Program-made: the position numbers and the translations under genes | Shown here: positions 15,210 to 24,679 of the stretch, piece after piece | Layout of the letters: every line of letters starts with the position of its first letter | Position numbering within the stretch: the stretch's first letter is position 1 | Source: Pusillimonas caeni | Lineage (GTDB): Bacteria > Pseudomonadota > Gammaproteobacteria > Burkholderiales > Burkholderiaceae_B | Direction of reading: 5' to 3' | Length of the DNA stretch: 64,000 nucleotides | Assembly: GCF_003545815.1 (NCBI RefSeq) | Contig: NZ_PDUW01000013.1 | Coordinates: forward strand, 1 to 64,000 | The notes under the pieces: model-generated | What the model was told of the DNA's origin: nothing | The model's database searches: none | Seen by the model: the letters and a program-made list of their open reading frames with translations, nothing else

Positions 15210-15536
15210 ATGAGCAGCGAAGAGATCGGAACCGAATGGGAGCGCGTGGCGCTGGCCGAAGACGTGATGGACGACGACGTCCTGGGCGTCCAGGCCGCAG
15301 GCAAGGCCGTGGCCCTTTATAAAGTGGACGGCCGGTTCTATGCCACGCACGGCATATGCAGCCACGAATATGCGCATCTGGCCGACGGATTCCTGGAGGG
15401 GTGCGAGATCGAATGCCCCTTGCACCAGGCGCGCTTCGACATCCGCACGGGACAGGCCATGTGCTCGCCCGCCACCGAAGGCATCGCAGTGTATCCCGTC
15501 AAAGTCGTAGGAAACGAGGTGTTTGTAAAAGTATGA
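15210..15536 (+). CDS. Rieske-type ferredoxin of the dioxygenase
   Basis: A 108-residue Rieske [2Fe-2S] ferredoxin. Ligands are Cys50 and His52 (CSHEY) and Cys69 and His72 (CPLHQ). It carries electrons from the flavoprotein reductase to the oxygenase. An aaggaga site precedes the ATG, and it is 8 bp behind the beta subunit in the same operon. With the reductase first and ferredoxin last, all components of a three-part dioxygenase are present. Confidence 0.92.
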   Translation: MSSEEIGTEWERVALAEDVMDDDVLGVQAAGKAVALYKVDGRFYATHGICSHEYAHLADGFLEGCEIECPLHQARFDIRTGQAMCSPATEGIAVYPVKVVGNEVFVKV

Positions 15537-15607
15537 AGCCGGCAACGTAATTCTAAATAAGCGGACCGGCATCGCGACGCCGGCTCCGCCATAAAGGAGG
15601 CATTACC

Positions 15608-16759
15608 ATGCGCAATGTACTACTAAAGAGCATTCTTCTATCAGGCTGTATCTTGCTGGGCGCCGCTGCTCAGGCGCAAGAAACCATAAAAATCGGCATC
15701 ATCCAGCCCTTGAGCGGTTCGGTGGCGGCCTCGGGCAATTTCGTGCTCAACGGAGCCCGCATCGCGGTCGACCAGATCAACGCCAAGGGCGGCGTGCTGG
15801 GCAAGAAGCTTCAGCTGCTCGCCGAAGACAATAAAAGCAGCCCGACCGAAGCGTCCAATGCCGCCGAAAAACTCATCGTACGCGACAAGGTGCCGGTGCT
15901 GATCGGCGCATGGGGCTCCACCTTCACCCTGGCCGTATTGCCCAAGCTGATGGAATACAAGGTGCCCATGGTGGTCGAAACGGCGGGCGCCGACAAGATC
16001 ACCACGTCGGGCAACCCCTACGTATTCCGCATCTGCCCCACCAACGATATGGAGGCCCAGAGCTTCGCCCGCCATATCGAGCCGCTGGGCATCAAGAAGG
16101 CCGACATCCTGGTCGTGAACAACGACTGGGGGCTGGGCTCTTCGGCGTCGATACAGCGCATATTGAAAGAAAAGGGCCTGGCGGTCGGCAAGACGCTTAC
16201 CATGGACCACAATGCCCAGGATATGACCTCGCAGCTTTCGGAAATCCGCTCGTCGGACGCCGACACCCTGTTCATCGTGACCGCCGTCGAGCAGCTTACC
16301 CTGGTGCTGAAGCAGGCCGAGTCCCTGGCGGTGAAGCATAGAATCATCACCCTCGGAGGCTCGCAAAGCCCTGATCAGCTGATCGCCCACGCCGGCGCCG
16401 CGGCCGAAGGCACGATGCACAACGTGATGTTCGCGCCATGGGTGCTGGAGGCCTCTTCCGATCCCGAAACCGCCAAGCGCTTCGTCGACGAGTGGAACAA
16501 TCGCAAGCTGGACAAATCGGGCTTGACGGAAAGCTTCCGGGGCTATGATGCCGTGCGCACGGTGGCGGCCGCCATCGAGAAGGCCGGCGAGGCCGATCCC
16601 GAGAAGATCCGGGAAGCGCTCTGGAACGTCGAGCTCACCGGTCTGAACGGCCAGATCAAATTCAATAAAGCGGGACCCGAAGGACGCGAGAGCGGCCAGA
16701 GCGTGCCCAACACCTATCTGGTCAAGATCGACAACGGCAAGATAGACATCGTCGAATAA
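15608..16759 (+). CDS. Periplasmic LivK-type substrate-binding protein
   Basis: A 383-residue branched-chain-amino-acid-type binding protein (type I periplasmic fold). The signal peptide MRNVLLKSILLSGCILLGAA is cut near AQAQE, and mature protein starts IKIGIIQPLSGSVAASGNFV. A strong aaaggagg lies before the ATG. It follows the dioxygenase operon by 71 bp without a terminator, so it is probably co-transcribed. In catabolic clusters such proteins often bind the aromatic substrate. The permease and ATPase genes are not in the window, so it must use a remote transporter. Confidence 0.9.
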   Translation: MRNVLLKSILLSGCILLGAAAQAQETIKIGIIQPLSGSVAASGNFVLNGARIAVDQINAKGGVLGKKLQLLAEDNKSSPTEASNAAEKLIVRDKVPVLIGAWGSTFTLAVLPKLMEYKVPMVVETAGADKITTSGNPYVFRICPTNDMEAQSFARHIEPLGIKKADILVVNNDWGLGSSASIQRILKEKGLAVGKTLTMDHNAQDMTSQLSEIRSSDADTLFIVTAVEQLTLVLKQAESLAVKHRIITLGGSQSPDQLIAHAGAAAEGTMHNVMFAPWVLEASSDPETAKRFVDEWNNRKLDKSGLTESFRGYDAVRTVAAAIEKAGEADPEKIREALWNVELTGLNGQIKFNKAGPEGRESGQSVPNTYLVKIDNGKIDIVE

Positions 16760-16781
16760 GCCGCCGGCCCGCGGCGGCCGC

Positions 16782-16811
16782 ATTCCCCTCCCGCCCCGCC
16801 GGGAGGGGAAT
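16782..16811. terminator. Bidirectional hairpin between the binding-protein gene and the TetR gene
   Basis: A perfect 12-bp stem (attcccctcccg and its complement) has a 6-base loop between two convergent genes. There is no long T run, so it may act with Rho or only partly terminate. Confidence 0.55.
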
Positions 16812-16816
16812 GCGCG

Positions 16817-17392
16817 TTAGGGTGCGTAGCCGCGCATCATGGCGCACAAGAACGCCACGTCCTCTTCCGACGCGGTTTCGCCGTCGTTCAAATGGTAGTT
16901 CAAGGCGTATCCGTCGAACGCCATCAACAAGAACCTGGCCAGGGCGCGGTGCTGTTCGCGCGCCAACGCCGGCAGGCACTCCGCCAGCATGTCGGCCAGG
17001 CCGCGCTCGACCACCACGCGCAGGCTGGAGCTGTATTTTTCTTTGCTGCCGGGCGCGGAGAGAGCCTCGATGAGGCTGTTGCAAAAGCCGTTGTCGGCGG
17101 CGGGCAGGTCGCGCCAGACAGCCATGACGATCTTGCGCAGCTTGTCGTCTGGGGTGGCGCAGTGCGCCAGCGCGGCGCGCAGCTCGTCCAGCCTTTCGGC
17201 GAACCATTGCTCGTACACCCGGGCAAGCAATTCGAGCTTGGAACTGAAATACACGTAGATATTGGCGGGCGAGACGCCGGCGGCCCTGGCCACCTGCGGA
17301 ACGCGGGTGCCGGCATAGCCGTGCTGCATGAACAGTTCTCGGGCCGCGCAGACGATGGCCTGCTCGACTTCCGCCTTTCTGATCTGTACCAC
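16817..17392 (-). CDS. TetR-family regulator
   Basis: A 191-residue TetR repressor with an N-terminal HTH (residues 8-55: VPQVARAAGVSPANIYVYFS) and an all-helical ligand domain. It starts at GTG behind aggacaggaa. It is divergent from the alpha/beta hydrolase gene, with about 225 bp between the starts, and convergent with the binding-protein gene. It probably controls one or both of those neighbours; no clear operator palindrome was found. Confidence 0.85.
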   Translation of the reverse strand: MVQIRKAEVEQAIVCAARELFMQHGYAGTRVPQVARAAGVSPANIYVYFSSKLELLARVYEQWFAERLDELRAALAHCATPDDKLRKIVMAVWRDLPAADNGFCNSLIEALSAPGSKEKYSSSLRVVVERGLADMLAECLPALAREQHRALARFLLMAFDGYALNYHLNDGETASEEDVAFLCAMMRGYAP

Positions 17393-17617
17393 TTCCTGTC
17401 CTTGTGATGGCGCTGTTTTTCGGGCGCCGCAGGCGTGCCGGCCCCTTCAGGGAAAACCACAATATACGCTCTCGGTGCAATCTACCATTATTGCCCATAA
17501 AACCGAATATTGTTCGTTATTGTCGCAGTTGCCGTGGCGGCCGTGGTTCGAGAAGATCGAACTCTCTATCATCCACGGGCGCGGCCACGCTTGCCGAAGC
17601 ATCCCCTATCTGGACCG

Positions 17618-18451
17618 ATGATGAAAATAGAGCTTTACCCTCCCCAGGAACCCATGTCGGCCAATATGCTGGCCTACCACAAGAAACTGGTCAGCCAGGC
17701 CGACGAAAGCCGCGCCCACGAAATCCAGTATGGCGCCGATCCCTACCAGAGCCTCATGGTGTATCCGGCCGACCAGCCCGACGGCACGGTGCTGATGTAT
17801 ATGCACGGCGGCGGCTGGACCAACGGCTACAAGGAATGGATGGCGTTCATGGCGCCGGCCCACAATGCGCTGGGCGTCACCTTCGCCACGGTGGGCTATC
17901 GCCTGGCGCCGCAGCATGTGTTTCCCGCCGGCTTTCAAGACTGCGGCGACGCGCTGCGCTGGCTGGCCAACAATGTCGCGCAGTACGGCGGCGACCCGGA
18001 ACAGATCTTCGTCGGCGGTCACTCGGCGGGCGGCCATTATGCCGCCCTGCTGGCCACCGCGGAAGCCCTGCCCGACGGCGGCGACGTGCGTTCCTTGATA
18101 CGCGGCTGCGCGCCGGTGTCGGGCAGCTATTACTTTGGCGAAGACTCCGGCATGGCGGTGCGGCCGCGCTTTCTGGGCGCGCCCGAAGCCGGCAACGAGC
18201 GGCATGCCGCTCCCCTGTGGCGGTTATCCGGCCCCGCCTGCCCATTTCTTCTGACCTGGGGCGAAAACGACTTTCCCCATCTCATCGCTCAAGCCCGGAA
18301 AATGTCCGACGCGTTGCAGCAGCACGGCACCCGCGTCGACACTCTGGTGCTTCCCGGGCAGGATCATTTCACGGCCAGCTACGCGGCCGGCGAAGCGGGC
18401 GGATTGTGGCCGAACCGTCTTCATTCGTGGATGCTGTCCATTACCGGATAG
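17618..18451 (+). CDS. Alpha/beta hydrolase, arylformamidase/esterase-like
   Basis: A 277-residue hydrolase. HGGGW (about residue 63) forms the oxyanion hole, GHSAGGHYAA near 130 carries the nucleophilic Ser, and an Asp in WGENDFPH and His in GQDHFTA complete the triad. The combination of HGG(G)W and GHSAGGH is seen in arylformamidase-like members of the hormone-sensitive lipase group, which release formate from N-formylkynurenine on the way to anthranilate. This would suit an anthranilate-type dioxygenase next door, but simple esterases look alike. Start chosen at the tandem ATGs 17618/17621. Confidence 0.7.
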   Translation: MMKIELYPPQEPMSANMLAYHKKLVSQADESRAHEIQYGADPYQSLMVYPADQPDGTVLMYMHGGGWTNGYKEWMAFMAPAHNALGVTFATVGYRLAPQHVFPAGFQDCGDALRWLANNVAQYGGDPEQIFVGGHSAGGHYAALLATAEALPDGGDVRSLIRGCAPVSGSYYFGEDSGMAVRPRFLGAPEAGNERHAAPLWRLSGPACPFLLTWGENDFPHLIAQARKMSDALQQHGTRVDTLVLPGQDHFTASYAAGEAGGLWPNRLHSWMLSITG

Positions 18452-18623
18452 AACCTGCGACGGGGCTGCGCGGGGTATCCACCGGCCTGCCTGCGCATGG
18501 CAACGGCGCGCGCGGCGCTAAACTGATAATGTCCAGAAATGTTCAGAACGCAGGGGGGCCCTGGCGTCCCGGTGCTGCTTCATGGTACTAATAAGCGCTG
18601 CCGCAGCCACGTACGGAGCAAGC

Positions 18624-20630
18624 ATGCCGTCTCGCCCAAGAACCACCATCAACCGTCCCGTCTTCGCCGCATCGGCCTTCTTCATCCTGGCCCTCGTCCT
18701 TTTCGCCATACTTACGCCCGAATCGGCCCAGCGCCTGTTCAGCGTTGTCCAGGACTGGATACTCACCAACGCGAGCTGGTTCTACGTGCTGACCGTGGCC
18801 ATCATCCTCATCGCGGTGGTCTTCCTGGCCTTCAGCCGCTACGGCGACATCAAGCTGGGGCCCGACCACAGCCGGCCCGACTACCGCGACGTCACGTGGT
18901 TCGCCATGCTGTTCTCCACCGGCATGGGCATCGGCCTGATGTTCTTCGGCGTGGCCGAGCCCGTCATGCACTTCATCGATCCGCCGGTCGGCGCGGGCTC
19001 GACGGTATTCGACGCCCGCGAAGCGATGAGCATCACCTTCTTTCACTGGGGGCTGCACGCCTGGGCCATCTACGCCATCGTGGGGCTGATCCTGGCCTTC
19101 TTCAGCTATCGGCACGGACTGCCGCTGCGGCTCCGCTCCGCGCTGTATCCGTTGATCGGCAATCGCATCCATGGGCCGATAGGCCATGCCGTGGACGTCT
19201 TCGCCATCATCGGCACGGTGTTCGGCGTGGCCACTTCGCTGGGCGTGGGCGTGTCCCAGATCAACAGCGGCCTGAACCATTTGTTCGACCTGCCAGTCAC
19301 CATCCCCGTGCAGATCGGCCTCATCGCCATCGCCTGCGGGCTGGCCACCATCTCGGTCGCCAGCGGCCTGGACCGGGGCATACGCATGCTGTCCGAGTTC
19401 AATCTGATTCTGGCCGTGCTGCTGCTGTTGTTCGTGCTGGTGCTCGGGCCGACCGTGTTCCTGCTCCAGGCCTTCGTCCAGAACACCGGCAGCTATCTGT
19501 CCGACATCGTCCACAAGACCTTCAACCTCTATGCCTACGAACCCAACGACTGGATAGGCGGCTGGACCCTCTTCTACTGGGGCTGGTGGATCGCCTGGTC
19601 GCCCTTCGTGGGCCTGTTCATCGCCCGCATTTCGCGCGGCCGCACCATACGCGAATTCGTGCGCGGCGTGCTGCTGGTGCCGGCCGGCTTCACCCTGTTC
19701 TGGATGACGGTGTTCGGCGACAGCGCCATTTATCTGATTTTGGTCGACGGCGCGCAGAATCTGGCCGAAATCGTGAGGGCGGACAGTTCACTGGCCCTCT
19801 TCGCGTTTTTCGAGACCTTGCCGCTGGCCAGCATCACGTCCTTCATCGCCATCGTGATGGTGGTCGTGTTCTTCATTACCTCGGCCGACTCGGGCGCCCT
19901 GGTGGTCGACTTGCTGGCGTCCGACGAGGCCAGGAACTCGCCTGTCTGGCAGCGCATATTCTGGTCGGTGCTGATGGGCGTCGTGGCCATCGCCCTGCTG
20001 CTGGCCGACGGGCTGACCGCGCTGCAGACGGCCACCATCGCCAGCGCCCTGCCGTTTTCCATCATTCTGCTGGTGGCGATATGGGGGCTGTTCAAGGCCC
20101 TGAAACTCGACGCCACCAAACGGCGCATCCGCTACCAGACCATTACGCGCTCCCAGCCGCTGGTCGGCGGACAAGGCTGGCAGCGCAGGCTGCGCAACAT
20201 TGTCATGATGCCCACCCGCAGACATGTGCTGCGCTTTATCGACGATGTGGTGGTGCCTGCCATGGAGGCTGTGGCGAACGAACTGCGGCGCCAGGGGTAC
20301 GAAGTGAACGTCGGCCGCGACGCCGAAAACGGCCAGGCCGATCTGCACGTGGAGCATCACGGTGAATACCTGGACTTCAGCTATGCGGTGCGCCCGCTCG
20401 AGCAGATGCAGCCCAGCCTGGCCATGGACGAGGACAGCGGCCAGGAAGAACGCCGCTATTGCCGGGCCGAGGTCTTCCTGCGCGAAGGCGGCCAGGACTA
20501 CGACATCATGGGCTGGAGCAACGACGAGGTCATTGGCGACATCCTGGACCAGTACGAGCGTCATCGCCAATACCTGCACATGGTGCACGGCTCGACGCGG
20601 TCCAAGCCCGAGCCGGAGTCCGGCGACTGA
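18624..20630 (+). CDS. betT: BCCT-family choline/betaine transporter, BetT type
   Basis: A 668-residue transporter with about 12 membrane segments (residues 12-520). The BCCT signature near the eighth segment is present (FYWGWWIAWSPFVGLFIARI), and the G-M-G-I-G motif lies in segment 3. A cytoplasmic C-terminal domain of about 150 residues, as in E. coli BetT (677 residues) and osmosensing relatives, follows. The Gly-rich GMGIG pattern is typical of proton-driven choline carriers. Start at 18624 after cggagc; a longer frame from 18582 has no ribosome-binding site. No betaine synthesis genes are adjacent. Confidence 0.88.
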   Translation: MPSRPRTTINRPVFAASAFFILALVLFAILTPESAQRLFSVVQDWILTNASWFYVLTVAIILIAVVFLAFSRYGDIKLGPDHSRPDYRDVTWFAMLFSTGMGIGLMFFGVAEPVMHFIDPPVGAGSTVFDAREAMSITFFHWGLHAWAIYAIVGLILAFFSYRHGLPLRLRSALYPLIGNRIHGPIGHAVDVFAIIGTVFGVATSLGVGVSQINSGLNHLFDLPVTIPVQIGLIAIACGLATISVASGLDRGIRMLSEFNLILAVLLLLFVLVLGPTVFLLQAFVQNTGSYLSDIVHKTFNLYAYEPNDWIGGWTLFYWGWWIAWSPFVGLFIARISRGRTIREFVRGVLLVPAGFTLFWMTVFGDSAIYLILVDGAQNLAEIVRADSSLALFAFFETLPLASITSFIAIVMVVVFFITSADSGALVVDLLASDEARNSPVWQRIFWSVLMGVVAIALLLADGLTALQTATIASALPFSIILLVAIWGLFKALKLDATKRRIRYQTITRSQPLVGGQGWQRRLRNIVMMPTRRHVLRFIDDVVVPAMEAVANELRRQGYEVNVGRDAENGQADLHVEHHGEYLDFSYAVRPLEQMQPSLAMDEDSGQEERRYCRAEVFLREGGQDYDIMGWSNDEVIGDILDQYERHRQYLHMVHGSTRSKPEPESGD

Positions 20631-20730
20631 CAGGCGGCGCTCCTCATCGATCAGGGCCGCTCCCATGGCTCCGCAAAGGCGGGCGTAGCGGCGCGCCCGG
20701 CCGCCCTGCAATGCGCTTGCGATAGAATGC

Positions 20731-20752
20731 GGCCCTGCCCGGAGGCAGGGCC
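20731..20752. terminator. Hairpin downstream of betT
   Basis: The 9-bp stem ggccctgcc/ggcagggcc has the loop cgga and lies 100 bp after betT and 78 bp before paoA. It has no T run. It may be a transcription terminator or a leader structure for the molybdoenzyme operon. Confidence 0.4.
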
Positions 20753-20829
20753 GGGCCTCAACCGGCGCACCCCCGCTGCGGGGCACATTATTTGCTGCCT
20801 GCGAAGCCTATGCAGCTTCGGAGAACGCC

Positions 20830-21317
<488 letters not shown>

Positions 21318-21321
<4 letters not shown>

Positions 21322-22331
21322 ACCCATTCCGCTATGAACGCGCGCTCGACGTCGATCACGCTGTGCAGGCCGCCAGCCAGGGCGGCCGCTTCATCGCCGG
21401 CGGCACCAATCTGCTCGACCTGATGAAGGAGAATGTCGAACGGCCCCGGCGGCTGGTGGACATCAGCCGCCTGAATCTGGACCGCATAGAGCCGCTTTCC
21501 GACGGGGGCCTGCGCATCGGCGCGCTGGCGCGCAATGCCGACCTGGCGGGCCATCCGCAGGTGCTGCGGCAATATCCTTTGCTGAGCAGCGCCCTGATGG
21601 CGGGCGCCAGCCCCCAGCTGCGCAATATGGCCACCACGGGCGGCAACCTGATGCAGCGCACGCGCTGCTATTACTTCTACGACACCGCCACGCCTTGCAA
21701 CAAGCGCTCGCCCGGCTCGGGCTGCGGCGCGGTGGGCGGCTGTACGCGCATCCACGCCATTCTGGGCGCCAGCGAACATTGCATCGCCGTCCACCCTTCG
21801 GACATGTGCGTCGCCATGGCGGCGCTTGGAGCCACCATCAACGTCGCGGGGCCTCAGGGCCGGCGGACCATACCCTTCGAGGAATTTCATCGCCTGCCCG
21901 GCGATGCGCCCCAGTACGACAACACCCTGGGCGAAGGCGAACTCATCACCGGCGTGGACCTTCCCGCCGAAGGCTTTGCCGGGCACTACAGCTATCTGAA
22001 GATACGCGACCGCCTGAGCTATGCCTTTGCCCTGGTCTCGGTCGCAGCCGCCCTGCGCCTGGAAGACGACGGCCGCATCGCCGAGGCGCGCGTGGCATTG
22101 GGCGGAGTGGCCCACAAGCCCTGGCGCCTGCCCGATGCCGAGCGCATGCTGGCCGGCGAAACTCCGGGCAGCCGCGTATTCGCCCGCTTTGCCGACGCCC
22201 TGCTGGAGGGCGCAACGGGACAAGGCGACAATGAATTCAAGATCGAGCTTGCCTGCCGCGCAATCGTGCGAGCCCTCGAGCAGGCCGCCAACGGCACACC
22301 GCAATCGCAGGTGGACAAGCGCATTGCATGA
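21318..22331 (+). CDS. paoB: PaoB-like FAD and [4Fe-4S] subunit
   Basis: A 337-residue FAD-binding subunit. FIAGGTNLLDLM (about 25-36) and TTGGNL near 107 hold FAD. As in E. coli PaoB, an insert with Cys117, Cys127, Cys136 and Cys155 (RCYYF, PCNKRSPGSGC, SEHC) should bind an extra [4Fe-4S] cluster, which most xanthine-dehydrogenase relatives lack except the 4-hydroxybenzoyl-CoA reductase and Pao groups. Start at ATG 21318, overlapping the paoA stop. Passes electrons between the molybdenum centre and an acceptor. Confidence 0.9.
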
Positions 22332-22391
22332 CAAGGCGCGGCGCCCCATGCTGCCATGGGAAGCGCCACGCCGGCAGGCTAAGGAGGCAAC

Positions 22392-24548
22392 ATGACCCAA
22401 TCACCCGGCAACAGCACGATTCCCGGCATCGGCGCGGCCATAGACCGTATCGAAGGCATCGCCAAGGTCACCGGACAAGCGCGCTATGCCGCCGAACATC
22501 CGAGCGAGGCACTGCTATACGGCGTGGCGGTATGCGCGGGCGTTGCGCGCGGCCGCATCCAGTCGCTGGACATCGCCGGCGCCATGAAGACGCCGGGGGT
22601 GGTTCAGGTGCTGACCCACGAGAACCGGCCCCACGTGCCCTGGTATGAAACCACCGAAGACGACGACACGGCCGGCAATGCCAAGCCGCCCGTTCCCTTG
22701 CTGCTCAATGACGTCATCATGTACAGCGGCCAGCCTATCGCGCTGGTCGTGGCCGAGACGTTCGAGGCGGCGCGCCAGGGCGCCATGCAGGTCGAAGCCG
22801 CCTATGAAACCCAACCGCACAACACCCTGCTCGATACCGCGCTGGCGCAACGCTTTACCCCCGCCGACAAGGCCCAGGGCAACATCGTGCGCGGCGACAC
22901 GCACACCGCGCTGGCCGAGAGCGCGGCCCGGATCGATTGCCGCTACGAGCTGGCCATGGAGCATCACAACCCGATGGAAATGCATGCTACCACCGTGCAA
23001 TGGCATGGCGAGGGACGGCTGACCGTGTACGACAAGAACCAGGGGTCGCAAAACGCGCAGCGCCAGCTCGCCCAGGCCTTCGGCCTGGACCCCGATTCGA
23101 TCGAGGTCGCCAATCATCACGTCGGCGGCGCCTTCGGCTCGGGCCTGCGTCCGGGCTATCAAGCCTATCTGGCCATGCTGGCCGCCCTGATGTTGAAGCG
23201 TTCGGTGCGCGTGGTGATGACGCGCCAGCAGATGTTCACCCACGTACACCGCCCCGCCGCCATGCAGGACATGCACCTGGCCTGTGATACGCGCGGCAGG
23301 CTGCAGGCCATGGATGTCACCGCCACCACCAGCACGGCGCGGATCGAGACCTATACCGAGAACCTCGTCAAATGGGGCGCCATCGCCTACCCTTCCGACC
23401 ACGTCCGGCTGGATTACGCCGTCGCCCCCATCGACACGCCCACGCCTGGCAATATGCGCGCACCCGGCGCGGCCACCGGCGTCAATCTGCTCGAAATGGC
23501 GCTGGATGAACTGGCCTATGCCAACGGCATGGACCCGCTCGCCCTGCGCCTGGTGAACTGTTCGGACGTGGACGGCATCACCGGCCACCCCTTTACCAGC
23601 AAGGCGCTCAAGAAAGCCTACGAGGCCGGCGCCGAGCGCTTCGGCTGGGACAGGCGCAGCCTGGAGCCCCGCTCGATGCGCAAAGGCAAGGAACTGATGG
23701 GGTGGGGCATGGCCACCGGCATCTGGGAAGCACTGGTCCTGCACGCCAGCGCCACCGCCACGCTGGACGCCGGAGGCATATTGACCGTTCGCTCCGCCGC
23801 CTCGGACATCGGCACCGGCACCTATACCATCATGGCGCAGATCGCCGCCGGCGCGCTGGGCCTGCCCCTGGATCGCGTGCGGGTGGAAATAGGCGAATCC
23901 GGCTTGCCCGACTCGCCCTTCGCGGGCGGCTCCGCCATGGCCGCCTCGGTGGGCGCGGCGGTCCACCGCGCGTGCAAAGGCGTGGCCCGGCAGCTCTCCG
24001 ACCGGGCCGGCGGCCGGAACCGCGACATCGATCTCGGGCAGCTCGCCGCCCAGGCCCCGGACGGACGCATCGAATGCTCCGCCACCGTCGAGCCGCCGCA
24101 GGAAGACGGCAAGGCCCGCAACACGCATTCGGCGGTATTCGCCGAAGTGTGCGTGGACGAAAGGCTGGGCGTGGTGCGCGTCACCCGCCTGCTGGCTTCT
24201 GTGGCCGCCGGCCGCATCATCAACCCCAAGACGGCCCGCAGCCAAGTGCTGGGCGGCCTGGTGATGGGCATGGGCATGGCGCTGCAGGAGGAAGCCCTGT
24301 TCGACCATCGTCTCGGTCGCATCATGAACCACAACCTGGCCGAATACCACATACCCTGCCATGCCGACGTGCACGACATGGAGGTGATCTTCGTCGAAGA
24401 ACCCGACGGCCAGGCCAGCCCTCTGGGCGTGAAGGGAGTCGGCGAGATCGGCATCGTGGGCACCGCGGCGGCCATTGCCAACGCCCTCTATCACGCCACC
24501 GGAAAACGCATCAGGACACTGCCCATCACCCTCGACAAGCTGTTGTGA
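22392..24548 (+). CDS. paoC: PaoC-like molybdopterin-binding catalytic subunit
   Basis: A 718-residue catalytic subunit of the xanthine-dehydrogenase family, near the length of E. coli PaoC (732). GGAFGSG and the terminal GVKGVGEIGIVGTAAAIANA with the base-acting Glu are present. Likely oxidises aldehydes, often aromatic, to acids, which fits the aromatic catabolic genes upstream. It follows paoB by 60 bp. No XdhC/PaoD-like cofactor-insertion gene is adjacent, so that factor would have to be encoded elsewhere. Confidence 0.9.
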   Translation: MTQSPGNSTIPGIGAAIDRIEGIAKVTGQARYAAEHPSEALLYGVAVCAGVARGRIQSLDIAGAMKTPGVVQVLTHENRPHVPWYETTEDDDTAGNAKPPVPLLLNDVIMYSGQPIALVVAETFEAARQGAMQVEAAYETQPHNTLLDTALAQRFTPADKAQGNIVRGDTHTALAESAARIDCRYELAMEHHNPMEMHATTVQWHGEGRLTVYDKNQGSQNAQRQLAQAFGLDPDSIEVANHHVGGAFGSGLRPGYQAYLAMLAALMLKRSVRVVMTRQQMFTHVHRPAAMQDMHLACDTRGRLQAMDVTATTSTARIETYTENLVKWGAIAYPSDHVRLDYAVAPIDTPTPGNMRAPGAATGVNLLEMALDELAYANGMDPLALRLVNCSDVDGITGHPFTSKALKKAYEAGAERFGWDRRSLEPRSMRKGKELMGWGMATGIWEALVLHASATATLDAGGILTVRSAASDIGTGTYTIMAQIAAGALGLPLDRVRVEIGESGLPDSPFAGGSAMAASVGAAVHRACKGVARQLSDRAGGRNRDIDLGQLAAQAPDGRIECSATVEPPQEDGKARNTHSAVFAEVCVDERLGVVRVTRLLASVAAGRIINPKTARSQVLGGLVMGMGMALQEEALFDHRLGRIMNHNLAEYHIPCHADVHDMEVIFVEEPDGQASPLGVKGVGEIGIVGTAAAIANALYHATGKRIRTLPITLDKLL

Positions 24549-24562
24549 CATACATATCGTTA

Positions 24563-24578
24563 CAGACAATAATGTCTG
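24563..24578. promoter_or_regulatory. Small palindrome downstream of paoC
   Basis: The inverted repeat cagaca-ataa-tgtctg lies in the 131-bp gap between paoC and the next gene. It could be an operator or a weak terminator; nothing further supports either. Confidence 0.3.
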
Positions 24579-24679
24579 AAATGATATGATTTTGTCTCAA
24601 TGGCCGCTATGGCTATCCGCCGTGCCGCCGGCTCTACGACGAGCCGGGCGCGAATAAGGTCAAATTCTATGGATGAGCC

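Noticed and set aside
20753-20829. Molybdenum-cofactor riboswitch before paoA
   Set aside because: Hairpins are present, but I could not match them to the known cofactor-RNA consensus.
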